From Aurantiochytrium sp. KH105 (Eukaryota; Sar; Bigyra; Thraustochytrida; Thraustochytriidae), in assembly GCA_003116975.1 (NCBI GenBank), contig BGKB01000150.1, positions 101,152-165,151 of the forward strand: a stretch of 64,000 bases of DNA, given 5' to 3'. Shown here piece by piece: positions 57,253 through 64,000 of this stretch. The stretch's first letter is position 1; each line of letters begins with the position of its first letter. The position numbers and the translations under genes were made by a program. The notes under the pieces were generated by a model, which was not told the DNA's origin, ran no database searches, and worked only from the letters and a program-made list of their open reading frames with translations.

Positions 57253-57489
57253 TTGCGCAGGAACAGGGCCATATGGAGGCAGCTGAAGAGGCGCCGCCGC
57301 CGGTTCTGCCGTGTGGATGATATGATGCGCAGCGACCAACCTGAGTACGAAGACGCGAGGGGTTTTGTCACCCCCATTGCAGACCGCAACCAGCCAGGCT
57401 GGGCGCACCGTCCCTCACACGGGAAGCTCTACGGCGAGAAGATCGACATGGAGCCGTGGCGAGCAACTATCCGCGANAAAAAAACTTGA
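57253..57489 (+). CDS. Uncertain small ORF interrupted by an ambiguous base
   Basis: 78 codons or fewer. From the Met pair at 57322 the peptide reads MMRSDQPEYEDARGFVTPIA and later RPSHGKLYGEKIDMEPWRAT, which has ordinary composition unlike the repeat-derived ORFs around it. An undetermined base (n) at 57477 lies in an A-rich run (ganaaaaaaa) right before the stop, so the true frame and end cannot be fixed; a change of one base would extend it to about 57545. No family recognised. It could equally be noncoding. Confidence 0.3.
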   Translation: MRRNRAIWRQLKRRRRRFCRVDDMMRSDQPEYEDARGFVTPIADRNQPGWAHRPSHGKLYGEKIDMEPWRATIRXKKT

Positions 57490-58614
57490 ACTTTCTCGTA
57501 ATCCATGCTTCTGTGATCTCAGAGTGGGACTTTTGAAAAAGAAATAAAAGATGAAACTATTTCTTCTCCTTTTTTTAATAAAATGGTTGCTGCCGTCCAA
57601 CCACAGCCACTTGTCATCGCCACTGACGATACGGCATTTTCGTCTCTCATGAAGTGAAGCTCTGTTGAAAAGAAAAACCTGTGAGCCCCGCCTGTGTTCC
57701 GTCATGACTCGAAGAGACTTGCTGATCGCATGTCGCTGTTGAGGCCTTTCAGGTGGCCGATCTTCGCTCAGTAGCAGCTGCAGCTGCTGCTGCAGCCCGC
57801 GCTTGGTAAATCATCGCCAGCGGTGGTCGGCACAGCGTAGCGCAGCACAGCACAGCACATAACACGGAGGTATTTATTTGGCCATCTAATTCGCAATCAA
57901 GAGCACAGAGACTTTTTCTTTTAGCTCACAACAGCTCGGCCCTCCATCTTTGGAGAGAGTCCCACCGCGCGTCCCAAGTTTTTTTTTAAAGCTCCAGCAC
58001 ATCGTGGCTTCTCACCTGCAGCTGCCAGGCTGCTCCTTCGCCAGTCAGGCCAGCAGGCGCTGCAGTCATTCTCCCGAGCGACCACTGAAAACCAAGAACT
58101 CCTGACTCGTCGAGCACAAGCCCGCGCCGTGTTGCGCGCGCGCCTCATGTGCGTGCCGCAAAAGGGCGCGCGCTCACGCGCTCGCGCTGCTCCAAGCAGT
58201 TCTTTGATTCTTGCCGTGGACCGGCTCGAGGGGCAGTGGCCTCTGCCTTGGACCGGCAGGTGCGGCTCGTACGCGCGGCCTGGCGGAACCGCCAGAACGT
58301 TCGCGCATTGCCCGCAGTATAGCTTGGCGTTCGTGCGCTGTGGGGGCGATCGCCGCGCCGCTATCCGTGGCGCAATATGAGGTTTTCATGCCGCCTTAAT
58401 AAGTCTCCCCGCAGCGACCCTTCAAAGGCCCATCCTCGGTTGGACGCAGGTTAGACGTCCCACTACAAGTGAGGTAGAGGTGCATTAGCATAGAAGGGGC
58501 GTGGAGTAAGGCGGGTACGGGGCGGCGCACGGCACGGGACCCGGAGGAATGGGTGGCTCTGCGAGCCCGGAACAGGCGGAAAGATCCGCCGCGCTTCCTG
58601 GGACAGGGCGCGGC

Positions 58615-58673
58615 GCGCAAGTGGCAGTGGGGCATGGCGGGCCGCAAGTCGGGAATGCGCGCCGCGAAGTGGG
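58615..58673 (+). promoter_or_regulatory. CGCAAGTGG-type element cluster, target gene unclear
   Basis: GCGCAAGTGGCAGTGGGGCA (58615-58634), CCGCAAGTCGGGAATGCGCG (58642-58661) and CGCGAAGTGGGATCG (58663-58677). Same core and the same AATG follow-up as in the other clusters, but no gene begins within 500 bp. Confidence 0.45.
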
Positions 58674-59374
58674 ATCGATTCTACCATCCGTATGGCACGG
58701 CTACCGGCCAGCGAGAGGTCTTCCTTCCGTGTTCAGTAAACGTATGTATACACAGGCCACACCACTGGGGAAGAATGAAGATGGCCGGTGAGGCGCCAGG
58801 ATCCGCCAGCCAGCCGAAAAGAATTGATCCACCTGGCTGCCGCGTGGTCACAGCGCTGCGTTTGCATGCTACGCTTGCATTTGCATCTGCATGTGCTGGA
58901 CGGATGAGGCCAAGACGCGCCAAGGCGAGGCGGCGGAAGGCGGAGGGAACGACCGGGAAGGAAAGCTTCTGGGGCCGGTCTTGGTTCGCGCGGGTTTGGA
59001 GGGATTGTTTGGGGTAAGTTGGTGTGCTCTTGTCTTGTTTTGTTCGGGCTGACGGTTCCGGCTGCCGGCGGGCAAGGAGCCTTTCCGCCAGAGGGGTGGC
59101 CAGGCACGGAAGCCGCGTCGCGTGCCGAGACTATCGGAGTCGAAGACCGGCCAGCAGGAAGTTCTCCTCCACCTCATGATCATCACCGTGCTCTGGCTGT
59201 ATGGATAGTTTATGGTTTTCTTCGGCCAGTGCTGGCGGGCGGATGAGTGGTGATTTTGTTTTCCTGGCCGTGCATGGTCATGCCAGCGGTGGCTGGCTGG
59301 TTTAAAGGCCTTGCTGCTTGGCAGGAGACGGGCACGGGCCAAGGCGGCCGTCTCGCTGCAGCCCTCATCCACCC

Positions 59375-59427
59375 AAGCAAGCAAGCAAGCAAGCAAGCAA
59401 CTGCAAGCAAGCAAGCAAGCAAGCAAC
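59375..59427 (+). repeat. (CAAG)n microsatellite, two blocks
   Basis: About six CAAG units, a short ACTG interruption, then about five more. Confidence 0.9.
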
Positions 59428-59496
59428 GCAAGCCGCCCGAGATCCTCGCCGTCCATCCCAAGCCGTACTACAGCCCGCCACATGACTCTGGGGAAG

Positions 59497-59662
59497 GCAA
59501 ATTTAAAAATTTGAAACCCTCCGAAATTTGAAACTCGGATCATCAGCCAGGACTTGGAGAAACTTTCAAATTTTCAAATTTTCAAACAAATTTTCAAAAA
59601 CCGACCATCAAATTTGGAAAAATTGATTTGAAAATTGATTTGAAAATTGGTTTGAAAATTGG
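59497..59662. repeat. AT-rich AAATTTTC/GAAAATTT inverted repeat
   Basis: Left arm about 59567-59597 (TTCAAATTTTCAAATTTTC and continuation), right arm about 59626-59662 (TTGATTTGAAAATTGATTTG and continuation). The arms pair nearly perfectly over about 30 bp around a 30-bp spacer; additional AAATTTGAAA copies lie at 59500-59535. Confidence 0.75.
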
Positions 59663-60431
59663 CCGAGAGAATGCAACTTGTGAATGAATGAAGGGGACGA
59701 ATTCCGCGCCTCGCGCCGAGCGCGGCCGCCGCAAGAGCCAAACGGGGCGCGGCCTGGCGCCGAGGCGCAGCTCCACACGCGTGCGTGCGTACGCAGCGCG
59801 GGCTGCGGCGGCGAGCTCGGCACGTTGGGCCGAGCGAAAGAAAGATAGCATCCGCGAGCGCGGGTCGTACAGCCAGTGCCTGCCCTCGATGCGCGGAGGG
59901 ACGGGTGGACGGCGGGCTTCCTGTGCTCCGCGATCGATCTGCACGAGCTTGGCTGCGAGGATGGATCATCATCGTCGCTCCGGCGTCGAGCTTGGTGGAG
60001 AGAAGCGACCGTCGATCAGGATTAATTCGATTCGGAGCGCGGCGATTTGAACGGAGCCGCGGAGGACGGGCTTGGCTTCCCGCCGCGATGACCACGACGT
60101 CGGCAGCGGCGAGCTCGAGCAGGATTCCGAGCGGAAGCCCTGGGAGAAGGAAACAGGCAACCTAGAAGAAGCTAGCTGCACTGCGCTGCAAAGGTGCTGG
60201 CAGCGAGGTGCTGGCTGGCTGCCTGGCTGGCAGCAAGGTGCGGCGGGTGCTGCTGGCTGGCAGCAAGGTGCGGCGAGTGAGTCCGCGGCCGTTCGCGCCG
60301 CGGTCGCTGTAGCTTTCTCTCCCTGGTCTCGCCCTCCCTCGCGCGGTTAGGATTGCATGCATGGCAGGGGCGGCGACGCTCAGAGCGTCGCGGATCCAAC
60401 GCGCCGCGGCCTCCACTGGCTTTGCCTCTTC

Positions 60432-60434
60432 CCC

Positions 60435-60486
<52 letters not shown>

Positions 60487-60488
60487 TT
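60432..60488. repeat. (CTTT)n microsatellite
   Basis: About 13 CTTT units followed by a longer pyrimidine-rich stretch to about 60570. Confidence 0.9.
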
Positions 60489-60933
60489 CCTTCTTTCTTC
60501 TCCGGTTTTTTCTTTTTCTTTTTCTTTTCCTTTTCATTCATTCATTCTTTCTTTCTTTCTTCCTTCCTCTCCCTGTTGGTATGATTTGCTGCTCCTCTTT
60601 CCAAGTTTCGTTCGTTTGCTGGTGCCTGCAGCGTCGCGCCCTGCACCGCCGGTGCTGGCGGCTTCCGCACCTTTGCCTGCGCCGTGTCTCCCAACCTCTC
60701 TCTCTCCCGCCTGCCTACCTGCCAGCTTGCCTGCCTTCCTGCCTGCCTGCACCCAGAGACGCTGAGAGGAGCGGCCGGCAAAGAGCAGAGCAGAGCGGAG
60801 CAGAGCGGCAGTCGGGCAGGCAAAACTCAAACTCCAAACAGCCGACCGCCCGCTTGCAAACAAAGCCGAGGCCGACCGACCCCGTCGCGGCCGCTCGCTT
60901 GCTAGCTCGTGCGTGCGCGCTCGTCGCCAGGCC

Positions 60934-60962
60934 CACTCGCTCGCTCGCTCGCTCGCTCGCTC
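60934..60962. repeat. (GCTC)n microsatellite
   Basis: About seven GCTC units, roughly 90 bp upstream of the ArgBC start codon. Confidence 0.85.
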
Positions 60963-61050
60963 ATACACGCCCGCTCGCTAGCTAGCTCGTGCGTCGCGCG
61001 CGGGCTCGAGGAGGAGAAAGAGAAAGAGAAGCTCAGGAGCCAAGAGGATA

Positions 61051-63636
61051 ATGAAGACCATGCTGAGACGCGGCGCGAGCGCGGCGGCGCGGCGCGCGGC
61101 GGCGACGCCCACGGCCGCACAGGTGCAGATGCAGCGGCGCACGCTCGTGGCAAGGAGCCTCCGCCCCGCCACGCGCAAGGAGAACCAGCTGCAGCGGCTC
61201 CAGCAGCGGCTCCGCGCCTCGGGCGCACAAGCCATGGCCAAGCGCGGCTTCGCCTCGCGCGCCGTCAAGAAGGAGGTCATCCCCGAGATCCTCCGCGCAG
61301 TCTCCAACACGGAAGAGGTCGAGTACTACCTCGACAGGTTTAGCGACTTCGAGGGCTCCGCCTTTGCCGTCATCAAGGTTGGCGGCGATGTCGTCGAGTA
61401 CGAGCTCGACACCCTCGTCCAGACCTGCTCCATCCTCTACAAGGCCGGCCTCAAGCCCGTCGTCATCCATGGCGGCGGCCCCCAGATGAACGATGAGCTC
61501 GCCCGCAAGGGCGTCGAGCCCCAGTACATCAACGGCAGCCGCGTCACCGACGAGGCCACCCTTGAGGTTGCCCAGCGCATCTTCACCGAGCTCAACGAGC
61601 GCGTTGTCAAGCGCATGCAGCAGGCCGGCATCAACGCCAAGGCCTTCCCCACGGGCGTCTTCCGCGCCGAGGTCGACAAGCCCGAGCTCGGATTCGTCGG
61701 CGCCGTCAAGGGCGTCAACGACGGCGATATCAAGCAGGCCCTCGAGGAGAACGTTGTCCCCGTTCTCACCTCCCTCGGCACCTCCGGTGACGGCCAGGTT
61801 CTCAACATCAACGCCGACGTCGCCGCTCGCGACCTTGTCCACACCCTCCAGCCCATGCGCGTCATGTTCGCCAGCTCCAAGGGCGGCTGGCTCGACGACG
61901 ACACTGGCAAGGTCGTCAACATTATTGACATGGCCAACGAGTACGAGATGCTCGCTTCCAAGGACTACGAGGGCCGCCAAGGCACGCTCCTCAAGCTCAA
62001 CGAGATCAAGCGCATCCTCGACGGCGTCCCCAGCTCCACCGCTGTCGCCATCACCGGCGCCGACACTATGGTCCGCGAACTCTTCACTCACGCTGGTGCG
62101 GGCACTCTCTTTACCACTGGTATCCCCGTTCAGCGCATTGAGGGCGACGCGTCCACCCCGCTCCTCTCCCCGCTCCCCAAGGGTGATGCCGTCGTCGAGG
62201 CCACCTACATCTACGGCCCCTCTGCCGACAAGCCGTACTGCGCGGGCCGCATCGTCCGTCTCCCCAAGCTCGGTGCCGATCTGCCCCCCGTCCTCAACGA
62301 GATTGTGCTCTCCCCCCAGCACCACGGCAACGGCTACGAGCATGTGCTCTGGAAGTGCATGCAGCGCGACTTCCCCAGCCTCGCCTGGACCTGGACCGTC
62401 GAGGAGGCAAAGCAGGGCTCCCTCAAGGCCGGATCTTCCGCCGCCGATGGCACCCTCTGCCACTGGGCCAGCGACTCCAACGTTGCTTGGTACAACCGCG
62501 GCCACCCCCTCAAGGGCTGGTCCGCCGAGAAGGCCCCGCGCCTGGTCATTGACCCGCCTGAGACCAAGGCCGTCAAGTACGCCCACGAGTACACCCCGAA
62601 CGCCAACCCTGTCAAGGTCGGTCTTCTCGGTGCCCGCGGATACGTCGGCCGCGAGTTCGTCAAGCTTCTCACCGACCACCCCAACATGGAGCTCACCGTC
62701 GCCAGCTCCCGCGCGCTCTCTGGCCAGCGCGTCATTGACTGCTTCGGCCTCGACAAGACCGCCGCCGTCCGTGGTGTCGCCGACACTCTGCGCTTCAACG
62801 CGCTCGAGCCCGAGGACCTCGCCGAGGACGACGCCGCGCGGGAGGTCGACATTTGGGTCCTGGCACTCCCCAACGGCCTTGCCCCCAAGTTTGTCGACGC
62901 CCTCGAGAAGTTCGCCCCGGATTCGACCATGATCGACCTCGGCGCTGACTACCGCTTTGACGACTCCTGGGTCTACGGTCTTCCCGAGCGACCAGGCGCG
63001 CGCGAGGCCCTCAAGGGCGCCAAGCGCATCTCCAACCCCGGCTGCTACGCCTCTGCACTTCAGCTTGCCCTTATGCCCATCATCCAGCCCATGTCTGGCG
63101 GCCTTCTCAAGCTCCAGAGCGGCACTGTGCCCAGCTCCTTTGGTGTCTCGGGCTTTTCTGGCGCCGGCACCAACCCCAGCGACAAGAACGACCCCCAGGT
63201 TCTCAAGGACAACATCATCCCTTACTCGCTGGTCTCCCACATGCACGAGCGCGAGTGCACCAAGCACCTCGGCTCCCAGGTTGCCTTTATGCCCCATGTC
63301 GCCTCGTGGTTTCAGGGCATTCACATGACCTCCACCGTCCACATTGAGCCTACCCAGGGCGGCAACTACCCCTCCACGGATGAGATCCGCGCCGAGTTCC
63401 AGGAGTACTACAAGGACGAGCCCCTCGTCAAGGTGACCAAGGAGGCGCCTACCGTTCGCGACAACATGTTCCGCCACCACGGTGCTGTTGGCGGCTTCAC
63501 GCTCGACCAGGAGACTGGCCGTCTCGTTGTCGTCTCCACCGTTGACAACCTCAACCTCGGTGCTGCCACTCACTGCACGCAGAACCTCAACATTGCCTTT
63601 GGCTTTGATGAGCTCGCCGGTATTGACCTCGACTAA
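61051..63636 (+). CDS. ARG5,6: Bifunctional acetylglutamate kinase / N-acetyl-gamma-glutamyl-phosphate reductase (Arg5,6 type)
   Basis: 861 residues. Two consecutive arginine-synthesis steps in one mitochondrial polyprotein: phosphorylation of N-acetylglutamate and NADPH reduction of the product. Arg/Ala-rich transit peptide (about 1-70, with LRRGASAAARRAAATPTAAQ near the start). Kinase domain (about 85-355): VIKVGGDVVE, VIHGGGPQMND, NINADVAARD and KGGWLDD. A DUF619/GNAT-like domain follows (about 355-505), as in fungal Arg5,6. Reductase domain (about 530-861): GARGYVGREFVKLL, SNPGCYASALQL with catalytic Cys665, and GIHMT with His758. In yeast the precursor is cleaved between the two enzymes; the linker here (about 505-530) could play that part. 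Codon bias equals that of the carbamoyl-phosphate synthetase gene. Confidence 0.96.
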   Translation: MKTMLRRGASAAARRAAATPTAAQVQMQRRTLVARSLRPATRKENQLQRLQQRLRASGAQAMAKRGFASRAVKKEVIPEILRAVSNTEEVEYYLDRFSDFEGSAFAVIKVGGDVVEYELDTLVQTCSILYKAGLKPVVIHGGGPQMNDELARKGVEPQYINGSRVTDEATLEVAQRIFTELNERVVKRMQQAGINAKAFPTGVFRAEVDKPELGFVGAVKGVNDGDIKQALEENVVPVLTSLGTSGDGQVLNINADVAARDLVHTLQPMRVMFASSKGGWLDDDTGKVVNIIDMANEYEMLASKDYEGRQGTLLKLNEIKRILDGVPSSTAVAITGADTMVRELFTHAGAGTLFTTGIPVQRIEGDASTPLLSPLPKGDAVVEATYIYGPSADKPYCAGRIVRLPKLGADLPPVLNEIVLSPQHHGNGYEHVLWKCMQRDFPSLAWTWTVEEAKQGSLKAGSSAADGTLCHWASDSNVAWYNRGHPLKGWSAEKAPRLVIDPPETKAVKYAHEYTPNANPVKVGLLGARGYVGREFVKLLTDHPNMELTVASSRALSGQRVIDCFGLDKTAAVRGVADTLRFNALEPEDLAEDDAAREVDIWVLALPNGLAPKFVDALEKFAPDSTMIDLGADYRFDDSWVYGLPERPGAREALKGAKRISNPGCYASALQLALMPIIQPMSGGLLKLQSGTVPSSFGVSGFSGAGTNPSDKNDPQVLKDNIIPYSLVSHMHERECTKHLGSQVAFMPHVASWFQGIHMTSTVHIEPTQGGNYPSTDEIRAEFQEYYKDEPLVKVTKEAPTVRDNMFRHHGAVGGFTLDQETGRLVVVSTVDNLNLGAATHCTQNLNIAFGFDELAGIDLD

Positions 63637-64000
63637 ACGCAAATCCCGACCCGAAACTCCCCATTTCTTCCTTCCTTCCTTCCTTCCATTCTCCCCCTTT
63701 GCCTTTTCCAATATCCCGTGCCTCGCTCACAGATACCTGCACAAGTCAACAGACGGAACGACCTTGTGGTATTCATCCCTCTGGCACACATTTCTCGCCC
63801 ATTCAAGATGACACCAAACCTCTTTTATGGGCGAGGTGGTGACGTACAAACCAATCCCAAGTGCGTGCGTCTCTTCAAATTTTTTCTTTCTCCTGATTTC
63901 ACCGACCGATTGATCGACCCTTTATATAAGCGTCTCTGGTCGGTGAGTCAAACATGACGACCCAAAAGTCAAACCCTGTGAATTTGATCTTTTTCAATTT
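63637..64000. other. ArgBC 3' flank and possible promoter at window edge
   Basis: Contains a (TTCC)n run at about 63668-63687. Near the edge, TTTATATAAG (63921-63930) is flanked by a 7-bp inverted repeat ACCGACC (63901-63907) / GGTCGGT (63938-63944), and an ATG at 63954 stays open to the window end (15 codons). This could be a promoter and first codons of a gene outside the window, but the spacing of 24 bp from TATA to ATG is too short for an ordinary leader. Confidence 0.35.

Larger units (their letters stand above)
57490..61050. other. 3.5-kb gene-poor region upstream of ArgBC fusion
   Basis: No recognisable gene. Contains CGCAAGTGG-like elements (58615-58673), CAAG repeats (59375-59427), the AAATTTTC inverted repeat (59497-59662), a 27-bp direct duplication (60222-60248 and 60252-60278, differing by one base), and CTTT and GCTC microsatellites. 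The last few hundred bases should hold the promoter of the ArgBC gene. Confidence 0.55.

Noticed and set aside
61033-63711. 892-codon open frame on the minus strand across the ArgBC fusion
   Set aside because: Same antisense effect of strong codon bias.

Overview
The window reads as nuclear DNA of a GC-rich, intron-poor protist, most likely a thraustochytrid (Labyrinthulomycetes, stramenopiles). I infer this from several things. Reading frames of 2 to 4.6 kb run without interruption through eukaryotic proteins (AP-3 beta, class I HDAC, GNPTAB-like phosphotransferase, USP/DUSP deubiquitinase, mitochondrial bS6). A sulfatase carries the Pro-Thr stalk common in stramenopile surface proteins. Urea-cycle/arginine enzymes are fused and carry mitochondrial transit peptides. 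There are no operons; genes lie mostly in divergent and convergent pairs. Species-level identity cannot be read from the sequence.

Layout. 1-6.6 kb: 3' end of AP-3 beta, an acidic protein of unknown function, a class I HDAC (-), and a glucosidase-II-beta-like membrane protein (+). 6.9-11.2 kb: an Nma111-type serine protease (-) divergent from an unknown coiled-coil/poly-Asp protein (+). 11.5-15.3 kb: NUDT17-like Nudix hydrolase (-) and a fused anthranilate synthase TrpE-TrpG (-). 16.2-22.7 kb: GNPTAB-like GlcNAc-1-phosphotransferase (+), MaoC-like hot-dog protein (-), coiled-coil protein (-). 25.0-30.6 kb: a phospholipase C that lacks its catalytic histidines (+) and a secreted iduronate-2-sulfatase-like enzyme (-). 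33.3-36.8 kb: a protein built of fourteen alternating A/B repeats (+). 36.8-41.7 kb: 4.9 kb without a recognisable gene, a patchwork of short tandem repeats. 41.7-46.3 kb: glutamine-dependent carbamoyl-phosphate synthetase (+). 47.4-52.2 kb: a jacalin-domain protein with an unusual Leu-rich short repeat (+) and an unknown low-complexity protein (+). 52.6-56.7 kb: bS6m (-) divergent from a USP with DUSP domains (+). 56.7-61.0 kb: gene-poor, repeat-rich, with one uncertain small ORF. 61.05-63.6 kb: ArgB-ArgC (Arg5,6-type) fusion (+).

Functional links. Carbamoyl-phosphate synthetase and the N-acetylglutamate kinase/reductase fusion are both mitochondrial arginine/urea-cycle enzymes, and both show the strongest C-ending codon bias in the window, suggesting high expression. 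The synthetase keeps residues that bind N-acetylglutamate in human CPS1. GNPTAB-like phosphotransferase, sulfatase, glucosidase-II-beta-like protein and AP-3 beta all belong to secretory/lysosomal biology, although they are not clustered.

Most unusual material: the 14-module repeat protein; the jacalin/Leu-repeat protein; the catalytically dead PLC; a recurring ~20-bp noncoding element (core CGCAAGTGG, often followed by AATGG) in four intergenic regions; CAAG-family microsatellites in several promoter/leader regions; and a decayed coding-repeat relic after the carbamoyl-phosphate synthetase gene.
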